From assembly GCA_029855935.1 (NCBI GenBank), contig JAGSHN010000020.1:88471-152470 (forward strand): DNA of 64,000 nt, given 5' to 3'. The translations under genes were made by a program, and so were the position numbers. This document shows, in pieces, positions 8,731 through 17,824 of the stretch. Source of the DNA: Candidatus Thorarchaeota archaeon (GTDB lineage Archaea > Asgardarchaeota > Thorarchaeia > Thorarchaeales > Thorarchaeaceae). Under the pieces are notes generated by a model. It saw only the letters and a list, made by a program, of their open reading frames with translations, was not told where the DNA came from and did not search any database. The stretch's first letter is position 1. Every line of letters starts with the position of its first letter.

Positions 8731-9189
8731 ATGAGAGTTCTGCGTACGCCATCTGAGAGCAAGGACCTCCCCATCGTGATGCGCCTGGGCGTCACCACGT
8801 GGAGGGTGCTGCTCGCGCTACTTGGAGCCCGTCGTCCTCTCGGCCCGCGCAGCCTCGCCAGGATGCTAGACCTCAGCAGTCACAGCGTGGCCCTGTACCA
8901 CCTGGAGAAGCTGATTGATGAGGGCTTGGTTGAGAAGACTTCAGATGGCGACTACAGGGTCCGACCTGATGCCCAGCTGGATTTCTTGGACGAGTTCCTG
9001 TATGTGGGATACCACGTTGTGCCGCGCGTCGTACTGTACGCCTCCTTTGTGACCGGACTGGTCCTTGCATTCGTTGTTCTTGGCTTGGCGGACTTCTCTG
9101 CTCAGACAATGTTCGTCTTCCTGATTGGAATCTCTGCCTCTGTCTTTCTGTGGTCCGAGGTGTATCGGCAGTGGAGGAGGCTCCCGTAG
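8731..9189 (+). CDS. Winged-helix protein with two C-terminal membrane segments
   Basis: 152 residues. An ArsR/MarR-like winged helix occupies about residues 18-85 (TTWRVLLALLGA, GPRSLARMLDLSSHSVALYHLEKL, DEGLVEK, then a short beta wing). Two hydrophobic segments follow, about 98-120 and 128-147. This is the layout of a membrane-tethered transcription regulator. It stands directly upstream of a large surface membrane protein whose upstream region carries two operator-like repeats, so it may control that gene. Starts at ATG 8779 or a nearby GTG are also possible. Confidence 0.7.
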   Translation: MRVLRTPSESKDLPIVMRLGVTTWRVLLALLGARRPLGPRSLARMLDLSSHSVALYHLEKLIDEGLVEKTSDGDYRVRPDAQLDFLDEFLYVGYHVVPRVVLYASFVTGLVLAFVVLGLADFSAQTMFVFLIGISASVFLWSEVYRQWRRLP

Positions 9190-9278
9190 GTCGCGCGAAC
9201 AGCGGTCGAGCAACTCGGGTCACCGCCCACGTTCGCAGGTCTATCACGGAGAGGTGGGTCGAAAGAGATCTGAAATTT

Positions 9279-9360
9279 GCTGGTCTAGGATGTAGACCGG
9301 TGGGGCCTCCACGGGTGTGACCAGACTGCCGGTAACCCGCGAGCTGGTCTAAAATCTAGA
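9279..9360. promoter_or_regulatory. Pair of operator-like direct repeats
   Basis: GCTGGTCTAGGATGTAGA at 9279-9296 and GCTGGTCTAAAATCTAGA at 9343-9360 agree at 15 of 18 positions. Each contains the dyad TCTA-N5-TAGA. They are 64 bases apart, in the gap between the winged-helix gene and the membrane protein gene, and the second ends 36 bases before the latter's start. The likely reading is a regulator-binding pair. Confidence 0.5.
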
Positions 9361-9395
9361 TTGAATAGTGTTTCATCGTTGATGAGTGACGATGA

Positions 9396-11204
9396 ATGAT
9401 GAGCGCACGCAGCCGAACTGAGAGAATGTGGTTGGGCAAGACCATTCGGAGGAACATCATGATTGGTTTCCTGCTGGCCTTCGTGGTTGCCGGGATGACG
9501 GTTGTCGCGCTACCACCACACTCGGCAGCGAGAATCACTGCGATCCTTGGAGATCAACTGAATGAACAGGCCACCATCTCCGCCGAGTCCTCCTCCGCGA
9601 CTCCCTTGACCACGCTCACGCTGTTCAACGTCACACTCAGCACCGATTCAGAGGACCTCAGCGTGGATACCTGGCCAATCTCGTACGACCACCCTTGGGA
9701 GTCCTCTATCTCTTACAGGGCTGACGGAATGCACATAGAGGGCGGCAACCTCAATGTCATCCTCTACCCGCTGGGATGCTCGGTGGCCTTCAGGTACTAT
9801 TCCAGCATTCGCATTACGATTGTGATCTCAGGCCTGAGAGGTAGCGCAACTATCGATTCCACCGTGAGCTTTAGTCACGCCTACGGACCCGTGGCCGAGT
9901 CATCCGGTACTGCCTTCGTTAGGGCCAATGCTACGAAGACTGTGAGTCTTGAAGCACCGTTGAATGACGCCCTCGCATCGACCAACAAATCTGTCCTCGG
10001 ATTGTATGCACGGTTCCGAATCGCAATGATTGAGACCTCTGAGGTTGTCATCAGGTCCATTGTGGCTGTCGGTGAGACAAGCGAGCCGCTCTATTCCCTT
10101 CGTGTCACTCCTCTGTCTCCCACCGGAGAGTTCCTGTTCGACCTCCCCTACTTCGAGGATGTCTGGACACGCCCGTGTTTCAACCTCACCAAGGACGGTG
10201 ACACTGAGTTTGGAGTCTTGTTACCCCGCCGGAGAGGGAGTGTTGTCTATCTCCCAGCCGGGGGATACGACATATCGTCGGCCTGGTCGCAATGGAGCCA
10301 GATCATTCCGCTTGCAAGCGCAAGCTTCAGCCTCGGAAACGACACTGGCGCCGAGGTTGAGGCGACATACCCGCTTCTTAAGGTGCTGCTCGACGTCAGG
10401 CCGGACATAGCAGTGCAGGTCAGTCTATACGAATACGGCGAGCACGTGAGTTGGCCAGCGTACTACTACTCCTTCATCTTCATCGCACCGCCCTACCCAA
10501 AGACGCTGTACGTACCTGCCATAGTGGAGGTTCTCCACATTGGCGTCGCAGTCACGTATGCGAATGTCTACTACACCGAATCGGTTGAGCTCCCGAGCCA
10601 ACGAGATGTGCAGTTCAGTGTCCAGCTCCCCTACTACCCATTCTTTGGTCTTGCACTTCCACCAATCCCAATGTACGTGGCGGTCTTCTCTCTGACACTC
10701 CTGGTACTCATCGCCGCTAGCATCCAACGAGCCACCCGCCCAATCGACCTGCGCGAACTCCTCCGACGACGTCATACCGTGCCCCTCCTGCTTCTCCTGC
10801 TGTCAGCCATTGTGCCCTGGTCTGCGTCTCACGAAGCTGGCACCGATGTGTTGATAATCTACGTACTACCGCTTGCACTATTCATCAGAGCAGGATACGG
10901 TCTGGCCATCCCAATCTACCAAAACTTCGACATTGCACTGGCCTTTTCGCTTGTCGTCTACTGGATACCCCTCTTCGTCCTCATCGGCCTGGCGCGAACC
11001 GACAGGTACGACAGGATCTTTGCAGCGGTCTTGGCGATTCCGGCCGGGCTGTCAACGGTGGCCCTTGTCACCTTTGGTGTCAACATCTTCACGCTGGGGC
11101 CAGTTGTCGTTGTCATCTCGTTTTTACTGTGGCTATCTCATATGGTCACGCAGTCTATGGGAGAACGAGAGACAAAGAGAACCACATCTGTAGAGAACTG
11201 GTAG
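9396..11204 (+). CDS. Large membrane protein with extracellular domain
   Basis: 602 residues, function not recognised. A signal-anchor-like segment at about residues 22-42 is followed by a domain of about 370 residues rich in Ser, Thr, Tyr and beta-type sequence with many N-x-S/T sequons, consistent with an exported glycosylated domain. Six hydrophobic segments occupy about 430-590. The C-terminus is short and charged. The organisation suggests a surface receptor or cell-envelope protein. Several ATGs cluster at the 5' end (9396, 9399, 9426), so the start is uncertain by about ten codons. Confidence 0.75.
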   Translation: MMSARSRTERMWLGKTIRRNIMIGFLLAFVVAGMTVVALPPHSAARITAILGDQLNEQATISAESSSATPLTTLTLFNVTLSTDSEDLSVDTWPISYDHPWESSISYRADGMHIEGGNLNVILYPLGCSVAFRYYSSIRITIVISGLRGSATIDSTVSFSHAYGPVAESSGTAFVRANATKTVSLEAPLNDALASTNKSVLGLYARFRIAMIETSEVVIRSIVAVGETSEPLYSLRVTPLSPTGEFLFDLPYFEDVWTRPCFNLTKDGDTEFGVLLPRRRGSVVYLPAGGYDISSAWSQWSQIIPLASASFSLGNDTGAEVEATYPLLKVLLDVRPDIAVQVSLYEYGEHVSWPAYYYSFIFIAPPYPKTLYVPAIVEVLHIGVAVTYANVYYTESVELPSQRDVQFSVQLPYYPFFGLALPPIPMYVAVFSLTLLVLIAASIQRATRPIDLRELLRRRHTVPLLLLLLSAIVPWSASHEAGTDVLIIYVLPLALFIRAGYGLAIPIYQNFDIALAFSLVVYWIPLFVLIGLARTDRYDRIFAAVLAIPAGLSTVALVTFGVNIFTLGPVVVVISFLLWLSHMVTQSMGERETKRTTSVENW

Positions 11205-11276
11205 GAGGTTGTGAGACAGTAACTCCGGCCAGGTTACCACGTCCTAAGAGAGAGGAGGCGAACCCCCCTCTCTGTT

Positions 11277-12878
11277 CTACCCGAAGGCCCACAACATAGT
11301 CAGTATTGCCGTCGCCAACGTCATTAGAACGGCCACCACGGCACCGTAGCGGATCACCTCGCCCTCGATACCAATCTCGTCTATCACCGCGGCCGCATTC
11401 TGTATCTTGGCCGGACTGAGCACGCTCGCAAGGCCTCCACCGATTCCGTTCGATGCCGCCACGACAACAGCGTTGGCACCGATCATCGTACTGGCCTCGT
11501 AGTGGTACCTCGTAAACATCGCGATGGCAGACGTCTCAGACCCAGAGATGAAGCCAGCAAGAAGACCGAGAAATGCCGCAGTCAGCGGATAGGCCTGGCC
11601 AAGCGTCTGTGAGGTCATCGAGGCCAGCAGATAGATCATATTGTTCGTCGGGTCTGCAGGAGCCACCCACTGACCGGAGACAGCAACGGTCCAGCCGCTG
11701 TAGTTCATCACCTCGGCCATTGCGAAGAAGATTGCTGCTGCAAGGACAGGACGCGGCGCACGCTTGAGGAACTTCGAGAAGGTCGCACCCAAGACCTGCC
11801 TGTCGTGACGAAAGAAGGGGATGGACAGGAGCGTGGCGACGAACATCAGGGTGTAGGCCTGCCACAGTACCTTGGTACTGATTCCTGATGGGTAGCCGCC
11901 AACATAGACAACAACGTCGAGTGTCTGTGCCAGCAGTATCTTCAACGGGCCTATCAGCGTGGTCGCCAGACAGAGGATAACGAGTATGGTCCATGGGATG
12001 CTGGCCCTGCGAAGGCTCATCGCCCGCTCGATCTCTAGGTCATTCTCATCAAGAATGCTCCTGTCGATTATGGGTCGTCCTCGAAGCTTTGTGTACGCAT
12101 AGAGAACAAAGATGACCGCAGCGCCGGCATACACATTCGTGAGAATCGTCTGATCGACCAGGGGATGGTTGGCGACTATGGCCACTCCTCCGGCTGTGAA
12201 ACCGCAGATCACCGCAAGGAGCAGGCTCTCTCTGTTGAGCAGCATCTCCCGGCCTCCCGCAATCCACAACATGGACACTGCGATGCCTGTGGTCACGACA
12301 GGCATGAACATCGCAAACACAGAGCCAGCCTCGGCAAGCGTCAGCTGAACTCCGGCAGCCTGGGCAAATTCCACAACAAAGACCTTGACCGGAACAGCGA
12401 GCAGTGCGAAAGTTGTGAGCGGGTCATAGCCTATCGAGGGGAGCGCGACGGCAACGAGCGGCGAGAAGCCAAGCGCCAGCATCACAGGTGGCAACATCGT
12501 GACTGGTGTGGCACCAATTCCGACAAGGAACAGTCCCAGCCCGAGGCTGATCAACAGCACCTGCATCGGCCTGCTACCGCCTCCAAGCGTCTTGAAGAAG
12601 ACGATGAGCCTTTGCAGTGATCCCGTCTCCTGCATATAGGTCATCATCAGTATCGAAGTTGCAACCATTAGCGAGATTGGGAACGACTTGACTATGCCCG
12701 CCACGCTGGCTGTCAGTGCCACAACGGCGTCCGTCTGAAACATCACTATTGCCGTGCCCAGCGTCAGCAGCCAGACGACCACACCCGTGATGTCTGCAGC
12801 ACGTCTGAAGAACACGAGCAGAACAAAGGCAAGAGCTATCGGCAAGACTATCAGTATCAGTCCAAGACTCGGGTCCAA
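11277..12878 (-). CDS. L-lactate permease family transporter
   Basis: 533 residues with about 12-14 hydrophobic segments. Family marks of LctP are the C-terminal GFISGSETSAIAMF region and the final ASNGIGGGLASVLSPAKIQ stretch followed by GIEGEVIRYG, equivalent to the VGG-N-x-V-x-x-A-S and G-x-EG-x-I-R motifs of lactate permeases. It probably imports lactate or glycolate with protons. The TTG start is preceded by AGGAGG 9 bases upstream; this site lies in the last codons of the epimerase gene, whose TGA ends 3 bases before, so the two are probably translated from one message. Confidence 0.75.
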   Translation of the reverse strand: MDPSLGLILIVLPIALAFVLLVFFRRAADITGVVVWLLTLGTAIVMFQTDAVVALTASVAGIVKSFPISLMVATSILMMTYMQETGSLQRLIVFFKTLGGGSRPMQVLLISLGLGLFLVGIGATPVTMLPPVMLALGFSPLVAVALPSIGYDPLTTFALLAVPVKVFVVEFAQAAGVQLTLAEAGSVFAMFMPVVTTGIAVSMLWIAGGREMLLNRESLLLAVICGFTAGGVAIVANHPLVDQTILTNVYAGAAVIFVLYAYTKLRGRPIIDRSILDENDLEIERAMSLRRASIPWTILVILCLATTLIGPLKILLAQTLDVVVYVGGYPSGISTKVLWQAYTLMFVATLLSIPFFRHDRQVLGATFSKFLKRAPRPVLAAAIFFAMAEVMNYSGWTVAVSGQWVAPADPTNNMIYLLASMTSQTLGQAYPLTAAFLGLLAGFISGSETSAIAMFTRYHYEASTMIGANAVVVAASNGIGGGLASVLSPAKIQNAAAVIDEIGIEGEVIRYGAVVAVLMTLATAILTMLWAFG

Positions 12879-12881
12879 GTA

Positions 12882-13877
12882 TCACATCCTCCTCTCTAGA
12901 TGTCCTGTCTCGAAGTACCAGTCGACGGCCCGACGTATTGCCTCCTGCATAGACACCTCAGGCGCCCATCCGAGGCCACGCTTGGCCTTCTCATTGGTGT
13001 ACCAACGGTCCTGTACCATGCTCTCAACTGTCTTGACGTGCCAGAGGAACGTGTTCCTCCTACGGTTCTTGAACGGGCTCATCAGTGCCACACCGAGTTT
13101 GGCGAGCAGCACAGGCACGTGCCACTTTGGAGGTTCCACTCCCAGGTACTCGCCGAGGAACTGAAAGATCTCGTTGTACGTCATCGGCTGGTCAGGACAG
13201 AGGATGAACGTCTCGTTTGCCGCGCCGCGTGCCGTCAGGGCCTTGGCGAAGCCGGCGGCGATGTCGCCGACGTAAGAATACATCAAGCGCCGCTCGCCGT
13301 CACCGGGTATCATCGGGATGGCTCCCTCGTAGACAGCCTTTATGATCTCGTATCCCGTATAGAGGTCACCCTCGCCAGTCACGCCCGTTGGGCGGAGTAT
13401 CGTGTGCGTCAGGCCAGTGTCAGAGGAGATCTCCCTGACGACCTCTTCGGCAAGCACCTTGCTCCGGCCATAGTCAAACTGCGGTCTGAGCTCGGTGTCC
13501 TCATTGCCCGGGGGGTAGCGGACAGGACCTATGGTCTCAGTGGTTGAGCAATAGACAAAGCGCTCGATGGAGGTGCCAACGCATGCGTTCATCAGGTCGC
13601 GTGTGCCGCCGACATTGACCTTGTAGAGCAGGTCGACATCGCGCGGATAGAAGTCGAAATAGGCGGCAAGATGGATGACGGCCTCCATATCCTTGACCGC
13701 CGCCTCCATGGACTCGGGGTCAAGGAGGTCACCAGTGTGGACCTCCACACCTTCTGGAAAGCCCTGCGTGTTGCTGGTCGTGCGTACAAAGGCGTGGACA
13801 TCGTGACCGTCTGCAACCAGCGTCCTGAGCACCCTCCGGCCTATGAACCCACTGGCACCTGTCACAAGCACTCTCAT
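12882..13877 (-). CDS. NAD-dependent epimerase/dehydratase (extended SDR)
   Basis: 331 residues, extended short-chain dehydrogenase. The nucleotide-binding motif is VLVTGASGFIG at the N-terminus, with the acidic GDLLDPES loop, VIHLAAYFDF, the catalytic pair in FDYGRSKVLAEE (Tyr-x3-Lys), and YCSTTETIGP carrying the catalytic Ser/Thr. It resembles 3-beta-hydroxysteroid dehydrogenase and dihydroflavonol-reductase-like proteins, so it acts on a nucleotide sugar, polyketide-like or isoprenoid alcohol. The substrate cannot be assigned. A TATA-like box (AGATAAATG) sits at 13914-13923, and GAGGAT precedes the ATG. Confidence 0.85.
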   Translation of the reverse strand: MRVLVTGASGFIGRRVLRTLVADGHDVHAFVRTTSNTQGFPEGVEVHTGDLLDPESMEAAVKDMEAVIHLAAYFDFYPRDVDLLYKVNVGGTRDLMNACVGTSIERFVYCSTTETIGPVRYPPGNEDTELRPQFDYGRSKVLAEEVVREISSDTGLTHTILRPTGVTGEGDLYTGYEIIKAVYEGAIPMIPGDGERRLMYSYVGDIAAGFAKALTARGAANETFILCPDQPMTYNEIFQFLGEYLGVEPPKWHVPVLLAKLGVALMSPFKNRRRNTFLWHVKTVESMVQDRWYTNEKAKRGLGWAPEVSMQEAIRRAVDWYFETGHLERRM

Positions 13878-13913
13878 CTTGGCTCACATCCTCGTCAATG
13901 AGGGCTTCAACTG

Positions 13914-13923
13914 GCATTTATCT
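13914..13923 (-). promoter_or_regulatory. TATA-like box for the epimerase-permease pair
   Basis: Minus-strand AGATAAATG, about 40 bases before the ATG at 13877, predicting a leader of about 15 bases. Confidence 0.45.
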
Positions 13924-13946
13924 GTTCCCAGATACTGTGAGAGGAC

Positions 13947-14681
13947 TCACGACCCAGATAGCACAGCGTCAATGGCGGGCAGGGCCTTGCCAGCCTGTTC
14001 CTCTATGTGGACATCCATCACGTGTGTCAGAGGAGTCTTCTCGACGTTGATCTCAATCAGCCTTCCGCCGTGCTGCTTGGCGACGAGAGGAAACGAGGCC
14101 GCAGGTTGGACCACCCCTGAGGTGCCTATCACAAGACAGAGATCGCTCTTCTCAAGCTCCCGGTAGACGCGCGCCATCACGTCCATGTCGAGGCTCTCAC
14201 CGAACCACACCACGTCAGGTCGCAATAGCGCACCGCACACGGGGCATCGCGGTGTCGATCCGACTGGCTCGTCAAGCGTGGAACGGTACTCACAGCTGAC
14301 GCATCTGACACGCCAGATGTTGCCGTGTACTTCAAGGACATTACGCGAGCCAGCCCTCATATGCAGACCATCCACGTTCTGTGTCACAACATACCGCAGC
14401 AGACCACGCCTCTCCCAGTCAGCAAGAACAAGGTGTGCCGGATTTGGCCTGCATCGCGCAATGAGACCCTGGCGCCACGCGTACCACTCCCATACGAGAT
14501 CCGGGTCGCGGAAAAACGCCTCCGGCGTCGCCAGCTCCATTGGGTCATACCTCCGCCATAGGCCGTCCTCCCCCCGGAAGGTCGGCACGTTCGACTCCCT
14601 GGAGATACCGGCCCCCGTCAGGGCTATCATATACTGCGCATGTCCAATCAGCTCCGCCGCGTGCTCAATCTCGGACACCAT
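13947..14681 (-). CDS. Sir2-family NAD-dependent protein deacylase
   Basis: Sirtuin of 244 residues, the usual prokaryotic length. It removes acyl groups from lysines using NAD. Motifs: ALTGAGIS (NAD loop), PTFRGEDGLW, TQNVDGLHMRAG with the Asn-Asp pair, EVHGNIW carrying the catalytic His, two zinc CxxC pairs (CVSC and CPVC), GTSGVVQPAASFP and IEINVE. An in-frame GTG at 14714 would add 11 residues, but ATG 14681 has GAGG upstream and better fits an AATAAG box near 14726-14734. It is divergent from a helix-turn-helix gene and may act on chromatin or metabolic proteins such as acetyl-CoA synthetases. Confidence 0.93.
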   Translation of the reverse strand: MVSEIEHAAELIGHAQYMIALTGAGISRESNVPTFRGEDGLWRRYDPMELATPEAFFRDPDLVWEWYAWRQGLIARCRPNPAHLVLADWERRGLLRYVVTQNVDGLHMRAGSRNVLEVHGNIWRVRCVSCEYRSTLDEPVGSTPRCPVCGALLRPDVVWFGESLDMDVMARVYRELEKSDLCLVIGTSGVVQPAASFPLVAKQHGGRLIEINVEKTPLTHVMDVHIEEQAGKALPAIDAVLSGS

Positions 14682-14775
14682 TGTCGAACCACTCCTCTGC
14701 GCAGGCAGAGTCACGACGCTATCCTTATTAGGTGTGCTAGTTCACTATAGTTAGTTAACATAGATAGGTGATGTC

Positions 14776-15222
14776 GTGCCTCGAGGAAAAAAGAGAGACG
14801 GCGGGCCAAAGAAGAGGCTCTGGATGATGCCTCAGGAGGTGGAGGTCTGGTACATCCTCCCGGCTATCAGGAGAGAACTCACCCGCATAATGATAGAGCT
14901 GGGTACGCCCCAGAAGGACATAGCCAAGATACTCGGGATAACAGAACCAGCAGTGTCGCAGTACAAGCTGAGGCGCGATGAAACATCCAGAGCGCGCGGC
15001 GACCAGATACAGATCCCTGAAGAGTTCAGGCCCTACCTTGAAGAGGCTGCCAAGAAACTGCTTGACGCGTGGAAGAACAGAGGGGAGGGTGAGTACGTCT
15101 TTGAAGAGATGACTAGGGAGTTCAACCACCTCATAGCCCTCCTCAGGAAGAAGGGCGTTATCTGTGAGGTTCATCGTGAACATGCCGAACACGTGAGCGA
15201 TGTCTGCCACGCCTGCGACTGA
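14776..15222 (+). CDS. Helix-turn-helix transcription regulator, archaeal XRE-like
   Basis: 148 residues. A helix-turn-helix of the archaeal type is clear at about residues 42-67 (GTPQKDIAKILGITEPAVSQYKLRR). It is preceded by a conserved-looking EVWYILPAIRRELTRIM segment and followed by a helical domain ending in a Cys/His-rich tail (VICEVH then VCHACD) that could bind metal or sense redox state. The GTG start is preceded by GGTGAT. The gene is divergent from the sirtuin, and the 94-base gap must hold both promoters, so coordinate control is possible. Confidence 0.82.
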   Translation: MPRGKKRDGGPKKRLWMMPQEVEVWYILPAIRRELTRIMIELGTPQKDIAKILGITEPAVSQYKLRRDETSRARGDQIQIPEEFRPYLEEAAKKLLDAWKNRGEGEYVFEEMTREFNHLIALLRKKGVICEVHREHAEHVSDVCHACD

Positions 15223-15334
15223 CTGGCGCACCAAGAGCCGAGCCGCATCCCGCAATAGTGTCCGTAGAGAATCGGTAAGGTTTTCAGGAACGAACCATCT
15301 GCCAATCGGCGAGATTCTTCGCGAGGATAGGACT

Positions 15335-16072
15335 ATGAGCGGCGAGATCAAGGTAGATAGAGAAGACGCCATCGCAGTAGTCACAATCTCCCGACCGGAC
15401 AAGCTGAACGCAGTGACCTATGAGATGCTGAGGGAGTTCGAGGACAAGGTCTCACGACTGCTCAACGACCCGGAGATATTCGTTGTCATCATAACAGGGG
15501 AGGGCGAACGCGCCTTCTGTGCGGGGTTCGACCTTGAGACAGTGAAGAATCTCCGCAAGGAGGAATACCTTGACTTCTTCAAGCTTCTCGGGAAGGTCGT
15601 CGCCGAGGTCCGCGACAACAGGAACTGTATCACAATTGCAGCCGTCAACGGCTATGCAGTGGGCTTCGGGGCCATCATATCGGCGGCCTGCGACTTCAGA
15701 TTCTTCTCGGACAATGCCGGGTTCAAACTCCCTGAGGTCGACCTGGGGATATTCCCTGGGTCGGGTGCGTCGTCCGGGCTTCTGAGACTAGTAGGGCCAT
15801 CAAAGGCGAAAGAACTACTACTGACTGGGCGAATGGTACCCGCTGATGAGGCGCGACATATCGGCATTGCAGACAAGGTCTTCAGCCAAGACGAGCTGAT
15901 GAAGGAGACACTTGAGTTTGCCCGTGAACTGGTCGGCAAGGACCGCAAGCTTGTGATCAGGACAAAGACCCTCATCGACGCGATGGTCGGTCACGAGCTG
16001 CTAGACGCAGCCGACATTGAGTCTGCATTCACAGAGGAGTGGCTGAGAGAGAAGGTCGAGGAACGCGACTGA
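15335..16072 (+). CDS. Enoyl-CoA hydratase/isomerase (crotonase)
   Basis: 245 residues, standard crotonase length. It hydrates or isomerises 2-enoyl-CoA esters. Seen: ISRPDKLNAVTYEM, the oxyanion motifs CAGFDLETV and NGYAVGFGA, then LPEVDLGIFPGSG and AKELLLTG, which carry the two glutamates needed for hydratase chemistry. The frame is open 135 bases upstream, but the ATG at 15335 has GAGGAT 5 bases before it and is where the family begins. No other beta-oxidation genes are adjacent, although a dienoyl-CoA-reductase-type enzyme is encoded at 6.3-8.2 kb. Confidence 0.9.
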   Translation: MSGEIKVDREDAIAVVTISRPDKLNAVTYEMLREFEDKVSRLLNDPEIFVVIITGEGERAFCAGFDLETVKNLRKEEYLDFFKLLGKVVAEVRDNRNCITIAAVNGYAVGFGAIISAACDFRFFSDNAGFKLPEVDLGIFPGSGASSGLLRLVGPSKAKELLLTGRMVPADEARHIGIADKVFSQDELMKETLEFARELVGKDRKLVIRTKTLIDAMVGHELLDAADIESAFTEEWLREKVEERD

Positions 16073-16217
16073 GTGGAAACTCGTCCCAAATACCAAGATA
16101 TACTGCGGCGCAACAGAGCAATTGGCGGCGTTGTGACACTGACCGTACGCCCACCAATGACCCAGGACTGTGGCGTGACCAGTCGTTTCCTGGGGAGCAA
16201 AGTCCGAGGTTGGACAC

Positions 16218-17270
16218 ATGCCAGCATTCGGAACAACCGATCCTGCCAGAGACCTCGTGCTGATGCTCGACACCGGAGTGGTGCTCTACACTCTTCTCTT
16301 TGCCGCAGTGTTTGTGGTTCAGTGGCTGAGAGCGCCACTGAGAAAGTGGACCGACCCGACACTCTCCTGGGCTATCTTCATGGCGGGAATGGCATTCAAC
16401 AGCGTGTTCTTCATTCTGTCGGACTTCTTCCTCGCCTTTCCGCCATGGCTCGAGATCACCACGCGACTTGGATACCTGTCTATGATAGTCGCGCTCATCG
16501 CGTTCTTCTTTGTCATAGAGACAATCATTCCCTACACGCGCTACCACATTGCGTCCGGGCTGGGCGTATTCTTTGCTGTACTGACCATCGTCATTCCCTT
16601 CGACCTGATGGACGCTGTCGCACTCATCGCCAGCCTGGAGACAATGCTCATCCTGTCGCTGTTCCTCCTCTACGCAATCCGCAACACGAGCGGACGAGTT
16701 AGACGAAGTATGGAGACGATAGCGGTTGGTTTCCTCATTGGCTTTCTTGGCTACATCGGGCGCAGCGAGTTTGCATACAACAGCCTCGGGCCGAGTATCT
16801 ATCTCCTCGCCGCTGTTTTTCTCGTTGCGGGGCTGCTGCTGTTGGGCGCCACCGTCCTGAGCTCACCCTCCCTTGACGAACTGAACTGGCGAGAACAGCT
16901 GCTTGAGTTGTACGTCATAGGTTCAGCAGGGCTCTTGCTCTACGACCACACATTTCAGCCCGCGACGGATATGGACAGACACCTTGCCGCGGCTGGCATC
17001 GCGGGTGTGCAGCTGCTCTTCAAGGAGATACTCAATAGCAGGGAGGGGCTCAACTCGCTGGCCGTTGGCGACACTCACGTGATGTTCGGTCACGGAGAGG
17101 GCTTCACCGTTGTGCTCATAGCTCGGAAGCCGTACCGCATCCTTGCTGACAAGATCATCCAGTTCATCCAGATGCTCGAGCTGGTCTTCAGAAGAGAGTT
17201 GACCGAGGAGACAGTCCGGCCAATCGACCCGGAAAGAGCGGGAAGAATAGTGAGTGCGGTGTTTGCATAG
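16218..17270 (+). CDS. Seven-helix membrane protein with longin-like C-terminal domain
   Basis: 350 residues. About seven hydrophobic segments lie between residues 15 and 215. A soluble domain of about 120 residues follows (from LLELYVIGSAGLLLYDHTF). Its pattern, a strand ending in GLLLYD, an acidic turn, a helix (AGIAGVQLLFKEIL), then strands GDTHVMFGHG and FTVVLIARK and a final long helix, looks like the longin/roadblock-type fold common in archaeal sensor proteins. That fold assignment is inference. GAGGTTGG precedes the ATG. No enzymatic motif is visible; a sensor or scaffold role is plausible. Confidence 0.65.
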   Translation: MPAFGTTDPARDLVLMLDTGVVLYTLLFAAVFVVQWLRAPLRKWTDPTLSWAIFMAGMAFNSVFFILSDFFLAFPPWLEITTRLGYLSMIVALIAFFFVIETIIPYTRYHIASGLGVFFAVLTIVIPFDLMDAVALIASLETMLILSLFLLYAIRNTSGRVRRSMETIAVGFLIGFLGYIGRSEFAYNSLGPSIYLLAAVFLVAGLLLLGATVLSSPSLDELNWREQLLELYVIGSAGLLLYDHTFQPATDMDRHLAAAGIAGVQLLFKEILNSREGLNSLAVGDTHVMFGHGEGFTVVLIARKPYRILADKIIQFIQMLELVFRRELTEETVRPIDPERAGRIVSAVFA

Positions 17271-17349
17271 TAGTCCTGATCAGCCACGCGATGACCGAGC
17301 CGCTAGACATTAATGTGACTTGACCCTCTCATCTAGACTGTGATTGGAG

Positions 17350-17730
17350 ATGTCACGCAGCGTCGTTGCCACGAAAAAGGCGCCCGCAGCTATTGGCCCG
17401 TACTCACAGGCCATCACTGCGGGTGGGTTCGTCTTTTGCTCTGGTCAGATTCCCATAGACCCCCAGTCTGGCAATCTTGTGACGGGGCCGATAACTGAAC
17501 AGACCCGACAGGTCCTAGAGAATCTGAGCGCAATCCTCGAGACGGCAGGGTCGTCGATGGAGAAGGTTGTCAAGGTCACGGTCTATCTTCGTGACATCAA
17601 CGACTTTGCCGAGATGAACGCGGAGTACGCAAAGTGGTTCCCCTCCGACCCACCAGCGAGGGCCGCGGTGCAGGTCGCAAGGCTCCCCAAGGATGTCGGA
17701 ATAGAGATTGAGGCCATAGCGATGCTGTAG
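17350..17730 (+). CDS. ridA: RidA family enamine/imine deaminase
   Basis: 126 residues, normal for the Rid/YjgF/UK114 family, which hydrolyses reactive 2-aminoacrylate and related imines made by PLP enzymes. Seen: [43 protein letters not shown], and [13 protein letters not shown] with the substrate-carboxylate arginine. A TTG two codons upstream (17344) is possible. A TATA-like stretch near 17310 suggests a very short leader. Confidence 0.93.
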   Translation: MSRSVVATKKAPAAIGPYSQAITAGGFVFCSGQIPIDPQSGNLVTGPITEQTRQVLENLSAILETAGSSMEKVVKVTVYLRDINDFAEMNAEYAKWFPSDPPARAAVQVARLPKDVGIEIEAIAML

Positions 17731-17824
17731 ACCGCGAATTGTGCCATCAGAGGAACCTTTTTCTTGGCTTCTGCGGCCGCAGCCGCAATGGGCCTCGTGG
17801 GGTCCGAGCTTGGAGAACACCACT

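Noticed and set aside
8394-8798. Minus-strand frame across the Pro-Trp repeat
   Set aside because: Repeats appear on both strands because the DNA is repeated, but synonymous variation fits only the forward frame starting at 8407.
16073-16702. A 209-residue forward frame overlapping the 7TM-longin gene
   Set aside because: Mostly a shadow of the membrane protein gene, low-complexity in Arg/Ser/His, no motif.
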